This document shows positions 11,068-24,147 of a stretch of 64,000 nt of DNA, piece after piece. The position numbers and the translations under genes were made by a program. The first letter of the stretch is position 1. Each line of letters opens with the position of its first letter. Under the pieces are notes generated by a model. It saw only the letters and a list, made by a program, of their open reading frames with translations, did no database searches and was not told where the DNA came from. Source of the DNA: Triticum aestivum (taxonomy: Eukaryota; Streptophyta; Magnoliopsida; Poales; Poaceae); the NCBI RefSeq assembly GCF_018294505.1, contig NC_057812.1:58321012-58385011 (forward strand), written 5' to 3'.

Positions 11068-13595
11068 TCATCTGGGTGCCTCCATGCTCATTCCGGACAT
11101 GTCCGGCACCGTCGAGGGGGCTCCCGATGACGATGACGCGAGATCCCCGGGCACTGGAGCTGCTGCAGGTGGCATGTGCACGACCATATTTTCCGTCACG
11201 GCACGGTCCAGCACCAGCTCTTCCCTCCAGGTGCTTCGCAGAGCCTTCAGCCTATCGGCCACCTGGGTCATGGAAGGCCTCTCTTCACCCATGGGACCCA
11301 AGCACATCCTCCCGAGCTCGGCCACTTCTCCCAGCAGCGTCTCCGTCCCTGCGCGCACGATGCTCGGGTCCAGAATGTCCTCGAGGCTGTCCTCCTTCAT
11401 CGCAAGCAGGAAGGACCGCACGAGGCTCTTGCCTTCATTGGGCCCGTCGTTATAGATCGCTGTCTTCCCTGTGATCAGCTCCAGCAGCACGACCCCGAAA
11501 CTGTAGACATCACTCTTCTCCGTGAGCTGTCGCTCTTGCAGGTACTCAGGGTCCAGGTAACCAAGGGTGCCCTGCACCAATGTCATGAACTGGGCCGCGT
11601 CCTTGGGGAGTGTCCTTGATGCCCCAAAGTCAGTCACCTTCGCCATGTAGTTCTCGTCCAAGAGAATGTTCATAGACTTGACATCCCCGTGCACTATAGG
11701 GTGGTTCATGGACAGATGCAGATACGCCAGTGCTTCGGCGGATTCTTGAGCGACCCTGAGACGGGTGTCCAGCGACGGAGGTGGACTCCCGTAGCTACGA
11801 TGGATGAACTCAAATAGAGTGCCATTTGGAATGAATTCGTAGACCAGTATGGGGACTTCCACCTCTAAGCAGCAGCCTAGAAGCCTGACCACATTCCGGT
11901 GGTTGGTCTGTGAAAGTATAATAATCTCCTGCACGAATTCATCAGTTTCGACCACGTTCATTATCTTTGAGCGTTTCACGGCCACTACCCTGCTATCCTT
12001 CAGAACGCCCTTGTAGACAGTGCCATGACCACCCCTTCCCAGTTCTTTGCTCTTGTCAAAATCGTTTGTAGCCTTCTTCAGATCTTCTTGTGTGAATATC
12101 TTCAATGTGTCGACTTCTTTTGACATAATTTGGCGATATAATACCTGACCACCATTCTGATCAAAGAATTTGTCCTTCTCTTCGGCAAGCTTCCTTTTCT
12201 GATACTCAGCCCGTAGAGCAAAGATACAAACCATGAGGAAGACAATACTGAAGGATATGCCTGAAAATCATGATAGTTAATCACCATCAGTTCAACTAGC
12301 GGCACTGTCCACGTTTGCCAAAAAACCAGTGCAACATACTGCGCCATTGGTTTTCCATATAACATGCATACAAAGTGTACTTGGAGTTGTATAATTGGTA
12401 CATAATATTTTGATTACTAACAAGTAACAACCTCATTACCTAAAACCACCTTCAACGCTTTCTTTGGGTCAGCTGGAACGCAGGGTATGCTCTTGGGATC
12501 ATCGCTCCTGAATCCTGATGGGCATAGACAGATGTAGTTTCCATCGGTATTTCTGCAATTACCTTTGCAAGGATAGAAGGACTGGTTTGGAGGTTCGCAC
12601 TCATTGATATCTGTCATTTCAAGGAAGTGAGGAGAATGCCAACATGGATCAACTGATAGAAAGAGTGTAGGTTGAATCTGCAAGATGCATATACGTACCT
12701 TGGCACCCTCCTTGTAGGTAGGGATTGCCCTCATAACCTTGAGAGCACTTGCAGCGGTAACCGGGGCCATTGGAGACACCGATGCATTCACTGTTCATGG
12801 CTTGGCATGCATACTGTGATCCCATCTTGGTGGCTTCCGAACAACTTTTATTACCAACAACCCAATCTAGTACCAAAGGGACCCCCTCTGTATATTTAGT
12901 TGCAAAATTTGTAGAGATGATATATGAATGATTGAACTTGAACCAGTCCTCCTCAGCAACGAATGTGTAGCTGCATGGGCGGGAAGGCTGGGTGATAGAG
13001 TTGTATATTGTTAATGGTCTAGATCCGGTGCGAAAGGAGCTGATGTTTCCTGGAAAGGGGGTTTCGCAGCAACCCATGCCAACGCACTGTGTGCTACCAT
13101 TCATGCTACTTGCGTCAGTGCAGAATGAAAAGCATGAGTTAACAATGGGGAACAAAACCTGGTTCTCGCCCTTGGTGATTCCTCCGATAAATCCAAGTGT
13201 AGCACAACCGATCGATATCAACTTGTTCTTGGTGTCGGAAAGCTTATGAAAAGGATCAAGTCTTAACCCATCCGAACCGCTGCTATTGGTGCCGTCGGTG
13301 TAGTTGCATTCCCATGCTATACGTGGATTCAGAACACAAATCTCGCCCGTGGTAAGATTGATGTCCAGTATCCTAACTCTGGTTGAAGCTAGATATGGCC
13401 CACTGGCATTGCATGTGACACTAAAGGGTTCTTGGAAGCAGCCTTTCCCGGTGCCGAACGGGTACGGGATGCTGATGTTACCACACTTGTCTGGGCAGTC
13501 AGGCCGTGCCATGCGGATGCTCCCAGAGGACTCAGACCCATAAGCGGTAGTACTATGTTGCAGGGTGGCGGTGAAAAGTAGTAAGAGCTTCAGTC
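11068..13595 (-). CDS. WAK: Wall-associated receptor kinase A, exons 2-4
   Basis: This is a cell-surface receptor kinase expected to sit in the plasma membrane, contact cell-wall pectin or galacturonans outside and signal inside. Exons: 12699-13595 (rest of the signal peptide, galacturonan-binding cysteine-rich domain starting CPDKCGN at about residue 41, EGF-like CKCSQGYEGNPYLQGG), 12440-12610 (EGF-calcium module with DINEC; 171 nt) and 11068-12260 (transmembrane segment ISFSIVFLMVCIFAL, then kinase). With the proposed exon 1 (16552-16573) the frame is open for 760 residues. Kinase landmarks: GRGGHGTVYKG, VAVKR (lysine about 460), HGDVKS (about 555), DFG (about 575) and GTLGYLDPEYL. HGD replaces HRD, so it is non-RD. 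Introns are GT-AG. B, C and D share the layout, which indicates tandem duplication. The kinase exon is nearly identical to that of B. Confidence 0.93.
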
Positions 13596-14539
13596 CTGTA
13601 AGGCAACGACCAAGTGATTGATATGAGTCATTTGGCCCTGAATAAAATAAAATAAATTCCAAATACTTGCTTTCTTCTAGAATATGGTGTTTCGTCATTC
13701 CTCCAAACACAATTAATAGGGGAGACCCCCTATAACCTCCGATTGTTTGAAATATATCAGTAGCTAGTTAAGAGTTTAGTCCACTATTACAAACAGTTTG
13801 ACCCAACAATATTGGAATCAGATTTAGAGAGCAAAGGGTATAGCCCATGTTTGAAAGTAAAACATGGACTTTGAATGTCTATCTATGGTTTTCTCTGATT
13901 CCAGGTCCATATTAACCACAGAAGAATTGAAGCTCAAAATTAAACTAGGTGCGAAGAAACAAAGACTAAAAACTTGAGTACACAATGAATATGGACAGAA
14001 TATATATTTAATAAATATATTAGTCACCTGTTTGTGGCTCTATGTGTATAAAGCTAAAATGATACATTATACCACATTCTTGCCCACTACGACACCACGT
14101 TTTTAGTGATTTATACTGGGTTTTTTTCCCCTGTTGTCTTATCATGTTCGTTCCATTTTACATCTTGAAACGAAGAATTGTAAGAATTCATCTTCTATGT
14201 AGTAATATATTTCTGTCATTTGCCATCGGAAACCAGCCTATTTCTTCCATGCCGCCACTCCATGAATCTGATTCCTACATGCAACACAGCAGTGAACTGA
14301 AAATCCCCTCTACGATGCAACTGAATGTTTCGCGGTTTCAGCGATGGAAGAAACGGCAAACTATCTATGTTGGGCTTGCTTACATCTCTTCTCCTAATTC
14401 CTAGTTCCTCCTAATCTCCTAAGGCTTCGAGTTTGCATTACATCAACGGTACAGGACAAACTCCAGCAACAGGGGGAAAAAATGCCCCCTGACCAGTCGC
14501 ACCATATGCGTCAGCCCAGATAGACAAATCACTGCGCTG

Positions 14540-14810
14540 TGCGACTAGGGTTCGCCGTACCTTACAGGGCCTGGTAGCCCAGAGAGCAGCACGGCGCGGC
14601 GGCTGAATACGGCTGCGGGGGAGGCGGGTAGCGTCAGATACCCGGATCCGACGTGGCAGTGCCGGTAGGAGGGGACAGACCACCGGCCGCGGAGGCTCGC
14701 CGGAAGCGGAGGTTCCGTACTGGTGGTGGTGCGCAGATGGAGCAGGCATCTGCATCGGCGGCGAGAGGCATGTCGCCGGCGAGGCGACAACGGCGGCTGG
14801 GGGTCACTTC
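14540..14810 (-). promoter_or_regulatory. Conserved GC-rich block in WAK A intron 1
   Basis: This GC-rich block lies inside the proposed intron 1 and is conserved at the equivalent place in WAK B (22455-22735) and WAK C (35240-35470). Shared words include ctagggtt, accttacaggg and ccggcgag. Read on the minus strand its downstream edge looks like a splice donor (CCTGTAAG then GTA). It could be an internal promoter with an alternative, mostly non-coding first exon. The short frames inside are not conserved as protein. The function is inferred. Confidence 0.5.
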
Positions 14811-14872
14811 GCTCTTTTTTTTAGCAAAAGGGGGCTCAGGTCGGGGAATTGGGACATTGGGGCCCCTAACCT

Positions 14873-15240
14873 GCTCATATGGGCCAGGCCAAGCCTAACC
14901 GGCCCGGTACGGCCTTTTAGTGCTGCGTAGGCCTTTTAAGGTGTCTCAAAAAAAAAGTGTAGGCCTTTTAAGCTTGCCTAAAAAAAGGTCTTTTTAAGCT
15001 GAAAATTTAAGCCTTTTTGGGTTATATTTTGACATTTTTACTGCTCTTTGCACCTTTTTAACACGACGGCCGGCACATAGATGTGTCATGACGGGCCACC
15101 CTTTTTACGTCACGTGCCAAGCCGACACCCGAGCCCAGGCCTTCGGGCCTGCATGGCACGACCGTTTTATAAAAGGGTGGACATGGGTCGTGCCGTGCTA
15201 GGCCTTTTTATAGGCAAGTTGTGATGTGCCGACCCACATG
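14873..15240. repeat. GGCC-rich dispersed repeat (copy 1)
   Basis: This region is rich in catatgggcc, aggccttttaa and cgtgccgtgc words. A second copy of the same style lies at 36222-36660. Both ends carry CATATGGGCC-like sequence in opposite orientation. It is non-coding and sits in WAK A intron 1. The class is unknown. Confidence 0.45.
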
Positions 15241-15944
15241 GGCCGATGTGAAACATAGCGAATATCGTTTTTTTTTGTGTGTGCAGAAAATTGTATCGTT
15301 ATAAAAAAAACAAGGGAGCACCTATGGATGATGCGACTAAACACTATTTTTGTTTTAGTCAATTTACGGTTCCTCCCTCTCAACTATACGATTTAAATCC
15401 AACACCTTATGTTCCTCTTGTTCTTCTTTCCATCCAAGCGACATGGTTCATCTTCCTCACCCAACCCACGATTTCATCCCCTCCTCCCCCAGCCTGCCCC
15501 CTACCTCACGCCTGGCAAGTTCCCCTGCCCAGCTCTCACTGGGGATGCCATTGTAGGCTGTCTCGAGCTCGAGGGCTGTCTAATCCTACCCACCTCCAGC
15601 GAGGTCATGGCTCACCCTCGTCGGCAAGGTTGCGACCATCACGGTTTGGATGGGGCTTTGCTCCACTTTCGGGCAAAGTAATTTGTAAATCCATGCAACT
15701 GAGAAGTAACTAGTATTGGATAGAAATAAACTCGTGTTAATTTTCCTAAAAAAGATTATTATGAGACCCCGGTGAAGATTAGAAAATGAGAAAGTTACAG
15801 CACAAGTTTTGAAGCTTAAATTGCAATGCTTAAATTGTAATGTTATTACGTTCACATGGGTGGAAAATGGTAACAAAAATTATACGGTTAAGTTTCAACT
15901 TTCTCTCTCCCTCTGTGTGTGTGTGTGTGGACACTTTTAAAGTA

Positions 15945-16200
15945 CTCCCTCCATTCCAGGATATAAGGTGTATTGGTTTCCGTGCAAGTCAACCATTTTA
16001 AAGTTTGATCAAGATTATAGAACAAAATAGAAACATTTTCAATACCTAATAGATAAAATATGAAACTACCTTTCATGATCGATCAAATGATATAATTTTC
16101 AGATTCTGGATATTGATACATTTTTCTTAAAAGTTGATCAAACATGCACGAGTTTGACTTAAAAAAAACAAATACACCTTATAAAAAGGAACGGAGGGAG
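15945..16200. mobile_element. Stowaway MITE (256 bp)
   Basis: It starts ctccctccattcc and ends with the inverted counterpart ggaacggagggag, flanked by TA at 15943-15944 and 16201-16202. These are the hallmarks of Tc1/Mariner-derived Stowaway elements. It lies in WAK A intron 1. A (TG)n microsatellite (about 15913-15929) is just to its left. Confidence 0.88.
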
Positions 16201-16551
16201 TAGAAATAGCACTATGTTTATAAGAATAGATTTCCGCAGTTAGCATTTCCCCTTCCAGGAGTACTTTGCCATATATGTTGCCCAAATACCACATCTACAC
16301 TCATCACAAGATTTATTTAGACCAAATCACAAATAGTTAAAGATCATGACACCCTTCCCAGAAAAAGGAAAAAGAGGATGATGGCACCCCTTCAACCAGC
16401 CACCCATAAGGCAAGTTAGGAAGCAAGAGGGCGAAGAGCAACGAACAAAAGGAAAACACCATCACAAAACTTCTGAAAAGGGAACTATACATGGTACATA
16501 GAGGGGACTGTAAGGGAGAACAAGCGAGGCCAAAAAAGAGATTCTTCTCAC

Positions 16552-16573
16552 CCGCAGTCAGCGACCAGTCCAT
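16552..16573 (-). CDS. WAK: WAK A, proposed 22-nt first coding exon
   Basis: On the minus strand, ATG (16573-16571) opens MDWSLTAG and is followed at once by a GT donor (16551-16550, GTGAGA). The exon gives seven codons plus one base. The acceptor at 13597-13596 supplies two bases, so the junction codon is glycine and the product continues LKLLLLFTATL, a normal secretory signal peptide. Without this exon the large downstream exon has no conserved in-frame ATG. The same arrangement in B and C supports it. The remaining uncertainty is lack of transcript evidence. Confidence 0.72.
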
Positions 16574-16690
16574 GATTGGAGCCTGGCTCGAAACCTGGTT
16601 CTGCTTCTGCAGGCGCAGGTCGAGGTCGAGGAGACCCGCTCTCCTCCTCCTCCTAGCTGGCTGGCTGGCTGGCTATTGACCCGCTCCACA
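16574..16690 (-). promoter_or_regulatory. Conserved upstream block of WAK A exon 1
   Basis: On the plus strand this contains gagacccgctc, repeats of ctggctgg and TTGAC (16676-16680), also found in the same order upstream of WAK B exon 1 (24950-25010) and the orphan exon at 30.15 kb (30320-30380). TTGAC is the core of the W-box bound by WRKY factors. In the 30.3-kb copy it adjoins TATATA. It is probably the proximal promoter or 5' leader; function is inferred. Confidence 0.4.
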
Positions 16691-16699
16691 GGATCATTG

Positions 16700-18643
16700 G
16701 CCACACGGGCCCCTGTCAAGCCGCACCTCAGTAACGGAAGAACGGAATCGGCTCGCGGAAGCCGACTTGGCTTGGCGGAGGCTGGCTATCTTCATCAACA
16801 ACTCAAAATCGAGGTGGTGCGGACCACTTCGGAAGCAGATTGACATGGAGGCCGACGCTCAGCGGCTGGCTGCGGGGGAATATTACCCGCGCAACTTGGC
16901 TTGACTCTTTCAATATTTCCCAAGACCGGGGTGGTTTACATCACCTCAGATGCTTTTCGACCTGGAGCTCGGACGCAGGAAGGCACTATTCGGAAGATTT
17001 TTGTTGGACCAACTTCAAGACCGACAGCGACTGATGTAGACGAGCAGCTCGGGTAGGCGAGGTGCTGCTAGCTTGAATACCAGTTCAGAGGCTACTGATG
17101 GTACCCACGTGAGACGAGCCTACTTGTTCGGTTCGATTGTTCTTTCTTTTACTCGAGACGAGAAGGCAACCTCCCTGTGACTGTGACTCCCCATTCGTTT
17201 AGCTTCTATTTCAAAAATGGCGGCATCCTTCATCGATTAGAGACAGAGACAGACCTTCAGTGAGCGGAGGTTGGCCTGGGCGCGCGGCCGGCCGCGGGGG
17301 CGGAGCCGGAAAGCATCCACCCAAGATTCCGAGGAACGGTTTGCATCAACGGCCGCTTGTCCCCGTCGTTGTAATTAGGTGAGATTAATAGCTTTTTTTG
17401 CGAATAGATTAATAGACTTATTTTGAGGTCACGACGAGGGGAATATTGTAATCACAATACTGTTGCAAATCTCATATTGCCTCGTGAGACGGTTGCAAGC
17501 TCTCTAATTTGAATATATTCACAAATCACAATACTTAATTTATATGAATTACAAATCCATTTTTATCTTATAGTGTCTTCTAGGACATTTGAATGGTAAT
17601 TTGGATAGTTATTTGTCCGCTGGCAATATGACGAGTTTGGCCGCAGGCCTGGTTTTATAACTTAATGTTTTTAAGTCTCAACTTCATTTTGGCCTATGAA
17701 ACTAAATAAATACTTTCTCCGCCCCAAAATAAGTGTCAATCATTTAGTTTAAAATTTGTACACTAATTTAGTACAAAATCAGTGACACTTATTTCACTCT
17801 AAATTACATTTATATGATTTCTATGGTTATATTTTCACCACATCATTAATGTGGATTTGTGGTTTAAAAGTTTGATGTCGTTTTATATATTGTGTATCCG
17901 AACACCCGATTTTGGTTTCTAGGTTCGACACTCAGTCTCAAATTTGCCCAGACTTCACAAAAGTTCTGGCTCCGCCACTGGAAGAGCCCGAACCTGGATA
18001 AATCATGTGTCCTCCTGTGTCCTTCTTAGCGTCGCTCCTAGACTCCTAGCTTAGGATCCCCTACCTCGATATCTGCCGGTTTAGGTTCCGTCACCTTAAC
18101 CGCATTGCCGCTGCCCAAGATTTGATTTTTACTGGCAAGGAGCTGCGAGAAGAGGATCTTGAAGCAGAGGAGTAACAGTGTTCAGTCAATCAAACCGGGA
18201 GTATGAGCAAGAGTACAATTTCTAGGAGACTGCAGTACAATTGTTCTCTTTGACTGCAGTTTATGATTACTCCAGTGGTCCAGTTCAAAATTATGATTAC
18301 TGCAGTGCCGGCCGACGGACCGAGCTGACCTCACCACCAAAACAAATTCCAATGCGTAGTTGAACAACACTGCATGAGAATTCTCATACTGGAAACTACT
18401 CCTAGATTTTTGTGCTCCTTCACACTGACAAGTCAAATGTCATGGACAACTCCACACAGAAACACACAACACTGAACACACAACAAATTCCAACCTGTAC
18501 TTACATAGTAATTGGTACCTCTAACACAGCACAGCTACCTGTACATATCTGCTGGACACTATAAACCATGAAGCTCTAAGGCTCTAAGGCACACACTTTC
18601 TCCTGGCACTACTGCTCCAAAAGAGGGATCAGATGAAACTATA
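16700..18643. other. Spacer between WAK A and WAK B
   Basis: No gene seen. A degenerate Stowaway-like remnant lies near 17711-17810 (ccccaaaataagtgtc and its inverted partner). The words ctggctccgccactgg near 17965-17982 look like one end of a hAT MITE without a clear partner. Positions 18182-18643 are the probable 3' flank of WAK B. Confidence 0.4.
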
Positions 18644-21198
18644 TCATCTGGGAGCCTCTATGCCCATTCCAGACATGTACGGCACCGTCGAGGGGGCTCC
18701 CGACGACGACGACGCGAGATCCCAAGGCATCGGAGCTGCTGCAGGTGGCATGTGCACGACCATATGCTCCGTTACGGCACGGTCCAGCACCAGTTCTTCC
18801 CTCCAGGTGCTTCGAAGAGCCTTCAGCCTGTCAGCCACCTGGGTCATGGAAGGCCTCTCTTCACCAATGGGGCCCAAGCACATCCTCCCCAGCTCGGCCA
18901 CTTCTCCCAGCAGCGTCTCCGTCCCCGCGCGCACGATGCTCGGGTCCAGGATGTCCTCGAGGCTCTCCTCCTTCATTGCGAGCAGGAAGGACCAAACAAG
19001 GCTCTTGCCTTCCTTGGGCCCGTCGTTGTAGATAGCCGTCTTCCCTGTGATCAGCTCCAGCAGCACAACCCCGAAGCTGTAGACGTCGCTCTTCTCTGTC
19101 AGCTGCCGCTCCTGCAGGTACTCGGGGTCCAGGTAACCCAGGGTGCCCTGCACCAATGTCATGAACTGGGCCGCGTCCTTGGGGAGTGTCCTTGATGCCC
19201 CAAAGTCAGTCACCTTCGCCATGTAGTTCTCGTCCAAGAGAATGTTCATAGACTTGACATCCCCGTGCACTATAGGGTGGTTCATGGACAGATGCAGATA
19301 CGCCAGTGCTTCGGCAGATTCTTGAGCGACCCTAAGACGGGTGTCCAGTGAGGGAGGTGGACTCCCATAGCTACGATGGATGAACTCAAACAAAGTGCCA
19401 TTTGGGATGAATTCATAGACCAGTATGGGGACCTCCACTTCCAAGCAACACCCTAGAAGCCTGACCACATTCCGGTGGTTGGTCTGTGAAAGTATAATAA
19501 TCTCCTGCACAAATTCATCAGTTTCGGCCACGTTCATTATCTTTGAGCGTTTCACGGCCACTACCCTGTCATCCTTCAGAATGCCCTTGTAGACAGTGCC
19601 ATGACCACCCCTGCCCAGTTCTCTGCTCTTGTCAAAATCGTTTGTAGCCTTCTTCAGATCTTCTTGAGTGAATATCTTCAGTGTGTCGACTTGTTTTGAC
19701 ATAATTTGGCGATATAATATCTGACCACCATTCTGATCAAAGAACTTGTCCTTCTCCTTCGCAAGCTTCCTTTTCTGGTACTCAGCTCGTAGAGCAAAGA
19801 TACAAACCATGAGGAAGATGGCACTGAAGGATATGCCTGAAAATCATGACAGTTAATTACCATCAGTTCAACTAGCGGCAGTGCCCACATTTGGCTAAAA
19901 ACCAGTGCAACATATTGCCCATTGCTTTGCCATATGACATGTATATAAACTATACTTGGACTTGTATAATTGGTACAAAATATTTTGATTGCTAATAATC
20001 TCATTACCTAAGACCACCTTAAGAGCTTTCTTTGGGTCAGCGGGAACGCAGGGTATGCTCTTTGGATCATCGCTCCTGAATCCTGATGCGCAGAAACAGG
20101 TGTAGTTTCCAACGGTATTTGTGCATTTACCTTGGCAAGGATACAAGGACTGGTTTGGAGGTTCACACTCGTTGATGTCTGTCATTTCAAGGAAGTGAGG
20201 AGAATGTCAACATGGATAAAAAGAATATTCCATTCCACAAATAAAGCTGATAGAACAGAGAGTGTAGGCTGATTCTGTGGGACACATATATGTACCTTGG
20301 CACCCTCCTTGTAGATAGGGATTACCCTCATAACCTTCAGAGCAGTTGCAGCGGTATCCAGGGCCATTGGACACATCGACACATTTACTGTTCATGTCTT
20401 TGCAGGCATACTGTGATCCCATCTTGGTGGCTTCCGAACAACTTTCATTACCAACAACCCAATCAAGTACCAAAGGGACCCCATCTGTATATTTATTTAA
20501 GAAATTTGAAGAGCTGACATATGAACGATCGAACTTGAACCGGTCCTCCTCAGCGACGAATGAGTAGCTGCACGGGCTGAAAGACTGGCTTGTAGAGTTT
20601 TTAAATGTTAATGATGAAGATACGGTGTTGAAGGAGCTAATGTTTCCTGGCAAGGGGGTTTGGCAGCAACCCATGCCAACGCACTTTGTGCTATCATCCA
20701 CGCTATTTGCATCAGTGCAGACTGAATAGCATGTGTTAACAATGGGGAACTCAAGCTGGTTCTTGCCCTTGGTGACTCCTAAGATCAATCCAAGTGTAGC
20801 ACAACCGATCGATATCAACTTGTTCTTGGTGTTGGAAAGCTTATGAAAAGGATCAAGGCTTAAGCCATCCGAACCGTTGCCACTGGTGCCGTTGGTGTAG
20901 TTGCATTCCCATGATATGTGTGGGTTCAGAACACGAATCTCACCCACGGTAAGATTGATGTCCAGTACCCTAACTTCGGTTGAGGCCAGATACGCCCCGG
21001 TCTCATTGCATGTGACATTAAAGGGTTCTCGAAAGCAGCCTTCTCTGGTACCAAACGGGTACGGGATGTTGACGTTGCCACACTTATCTGGGCAGCCAGG
21101 CCAGGCCATGCTGATGCTCCCAGCAGACGCAGCGACATAGGTGGTAGTACTATGATGTAGGACTAGGGTGGCAGCAACAAGTAGTAAGAGCTTCTGAC
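18644..21198 (-). CDS. WAK: Wall-associated receptor kinase B, exons 2-4
   Basis: This is a paralogue of WAK A with the same intron positions. Exons: 20296-21198 (signal peptide remainder KLLLLVAATLVL, galacturonan-binding domain CPDKCGNVNIPYPFG, EGF-like CNCSEGYEGNPYLQGG), 20008-20178 (EGF-calcium module, 171 nt, DINEC) and 18644-19836 (transmembrane segment and kinase). Joined to exon 1 at 24507-24528, the frame is open for 762 residues. Kinase landmarks include RGGHGTVYKG, VAVKR, HGDVKS (non-RD), DFG and GTLGYLDPEYL. No disabling change is visible. The stretch 19140-19315 is identical over 176 bp to 11564-11739 in WAK A, although both flanks differ, suggesting gene conversion or strong constraint. 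A contiguous ATG at 21256 would add an unusual N-terminal extension and is not conserved in C, so I prefer the spliced start. Confidence 0.93.
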
Positions 21199-22454
21199 CT
21201 GTAGGCAATGACCAAGAGATGTCATATACATACCGATCTATGTGGGCTAGATGCATGTTATATTAGTGATATGGCCCCCAGAAAATAAAAGATTCATAAT
21301 ACATCATACAAGTCAATAAGAAATATTTAATTTATTTCAAAATATGTCAAAGCCATTCCTCCAGTCCAAACATCATTTAAGGAAAATCCCTTACAGCCCC
21401 AATCATACAGGACAGCTGAGTAGTCAATTAAGTTTGATCCCACAACTACAAATATTTTGACCCAGCAATATCTGAACTGGATGAAGAAAATAGAGTTAAT
21501 TTCCTCTTATATAAAATTAAACATAAACTCTGCATGGGTTTCTGAATTTATTTCTGATTTCAAATCTTTTGCCATCGTTTAAATTCAAATTTGGTATAGA
21601 TAAAAAAGAAACAAGAATAACAATTCAGACTCCATGCTTCTTTATGTTCTCGTTCTAGAAACTGTAGGGAAGGTACTACCTCTGATTTGTATTTATTTGT
21701 CATTTGGGTTTGTATTTATCTGTCATTTGGGTTTTCATATGAGACTTTTCAGACGAAGCACCTCTATTAATTATTTATCGACATCAATTTTAAAATCTTA
21801 AGTACATGTGTACTTGATATGGAAAAAATATATCAGAAAAATAATTAAATACAATCCCGTTTGTTGCTCTATTTGAATAAAGCTAAAATGGCACAATTGG
21901 TGGGTGGAGATAGGATCAGCACATTCTTGCCCACTATGATACATCATTTTCATTTTTAGTGATTTATATTGTATGTTTTTGCTGCTGTCCCCCTTTTCAT
22001 GTTTCCGTTCTATTTTACATCTTGAACCACTCTTCTTTATTTGAGAAATAACCTTCCATATAACAGAATAACACTCTAATCCCTATTTGGCACCGCCTAT
22101 TTCTTCATATCACTGCTTCGCGATTGCTTCCTTACTCTGAAATCTCCATCTCAGCTCAACCATTAAGTGCATAAAAGAGGCTTCTCCCCCTGTTTCGCAC
22201 GAATGTATCTAAGGCAGTAGTAAACTAAAAGATCACCGCACACAGCAAACTGATTCTATTCTTGTTCAAGCAACGCAAAATGTACGAATTATCTATATTG
22301 TGTGCTTCCATTACGCCCCAATTTTCTTGTAAAAAAGACAGTTTCGAATTGGACGAGCTAAAGTTCTTCTTCAACCTCGGAGTCAGCAGCAGGTCAACGA
22401 CACAAGACGAATTCTCCAGCCAAGAATAAATAAAATCGCCTGAATCGGCGTTGT

Positions 22455-22735
22455 GTAGTATGCGTTACTAGGGTTCGCCCTACCTTACAGGGAGGGTCTG
22501 GTAGCCCTGAGCGTAGAACGGCGCATCGGCCGAATACGGCCGCGGGGGAGCGGCAGGGCGGACTGCGCGTGACGCCGGAGGAGGCGGCCAGCGCCGGATA
22601 CTCGGATCCGACGTGCCGGCGCCGGCTGCCGGAACTCGCCGGAGGTGGAGCAGGACCCTGAGGTTCCCATCGATGGCGCCGGGCATCTCGCCGGCGAGAC
22701 GGCAACGGTGGGTGGGTGGGGGGGGGGGGGGTCAC
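22455..22735 (-). promoter_or_regulatory. Conserved GC-rich block in WAK B intron 1
   Basis: This is the counterpart of 14540-14810 in WAK A, with shared actagggttcgcc, taccttacaggg and tcgccggcgag words. The donor-like edge (TGTAAG then GTA on the minus strand) is retained. A run of 14 G (22718-22731) lies at its far side. It is a candidate internal promoter or alternative leader exon. Confidence 0.5.
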
Positions 22736-23823
22736 TTCGGTCAGGTCGGGTGGAGATGCCGGATGTTTACTCTCTTTTCTTTAGAGTTTTTTTTTTGAGA
22801 GGATGTTTACTCTTTTTTTTTTCTTCAACTGCCTTCGGGTACATCGGTCATTTTCAAAACGACATTTTGGAAGATGATAACAATTCGTGCCCGGAAAATA
22901 TTATGGAAAAAATAGTACGATTTTTTTGAGGAAAAAAGGTATATTGTTTTTGTTTTGTTTTTTTTAAAGTATATTGTTGATTGGTAAACAATCTGAAATA
23001 ATGCAGCATTGGATGGTAACTTGCTTGGGTAATTATTCCATAGAAAGTTATGGCTCGCGCGAAAATCCAAAAACAAGAGAGGCGCCTAGCACCGACTGAT
23101 CTAGCGCCGAATCAGCCTCGCGCACCATCTGATATGGTCGAGTTCTGCCGTCTAACATGTTTGCCCAAAACGACCTTTACTTTTGCTAATAAATGTTTCT
23201 TGTCATCGATAAAGTAAAAGGCCAGCTTCGGTAGGGGAGTGCCGCACCGTCTTGGAATCTCAATTTAATCTCTATCATGCTAAGAATGTGTTGTACTTCT
23301 GGTTAACTTTTAAATATACTCGGATTCTTTTTCACAAATAAAGAAAGAATCACATTGGCATTTCTCTCTGACTTTGCCATGTTACTGAAAACGCCGCGTC
23401 TACGTCGGAAATTGCTTTTGGAGGCCTAGCTCCATGGAGGTCTTCAAATGCAAAATTCAAAATTCGTATTTTTACATTTCAGAAAATTTTGAAAAAAAAA
23501 TACATACATGAAGGCTGAAACATATACAGACATGCACAAGTGTGTAAATTTTCATTTTTCAAGACGAAATACATTGAAATGAGACCTATGAAAAGAAAAA
23601 ATATGAGGTTTTTTAACACATGATACTATTCATCCGTCCAGACCATGAATTTGTCTTTTTCCCATAGGTCGCATTTCAATTTATTTTATCTTGAAATTTT
23701 ACACACATACACCCCATATCCTAGTTTTTTATTCTAAAACCGAAATTTTTGAATTTTTCAAAAATCCGGCCTCCTTGGAGGCTGAGATCCAAAACACCAT
23801 ACTCGCGTCTCCATCCTTTATTA

Positions 23824-23927
23824 ATCCCTCTGTTCACTTTTATAAGCCCTTATAGACATTTCAGACAGCATACAAAACAGGTCAATTTCAGTTGTCTGAA
23901 ACGACTTATAAAAATAAACGGAGGGAG
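23824..23927. mobile_element. Stowaway-like MITE (104 bp)
   Basis: The inverted ends are atccctctgttcacttttataag and its imperfect complement ending acggagggag, with TA at 23822-23823 and 23928-23929. It lies in WAK B intron 1. Confidence 0.72.
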
Positions 23928-23990
23928 TAGAAGATTCAATAAGGCTAATTGCACCCTAATCACAGATAGTAAAAGGCCAGGCATGAGGTA

Positions 23991-24071
23991 CTTCCTCCGT
24001 AAATAAATATAAGAGCATTTAGAACACTAGTCTAATGATCTAAACATCCTTATATTCTTTTACAGAAGGAG
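23991..24071. mobile_element. Short Stowaway-like MITE (81 bp)
   Basis: The ends cttcctccgtaaa and ttttacagaaggag are inverted, flanked by TA (23989-23990 and 24072-24073). A short internal stem, atataag/cttatat, is visible. Confidence 0.65.
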
Positions 24072-24147
24072 TAAGTTATTATTATTGTGGAAAAGAAAAG
24101 GAAATCCTCTCGAAGAAAAGAGGACATTGGTGCTGTGACAACAGACC

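Noticed and set aside
11076..11619. Plus-strand ORFs over the WAK kinase exons (also near 18.6, 31.1 and 61.8 kb)
   Set aside because: Antisense shadows that recur only because the kinase exons are paralogous.
13596..13710. Contiguous ATG starts for WAK A (13710) and WAK B (21256)
   Set aside because: They would put 20-50 unrelated residues before the signal peptide, are not shared between copies, and WAK C has no such ATG; the spliced tiny exon explains all three.
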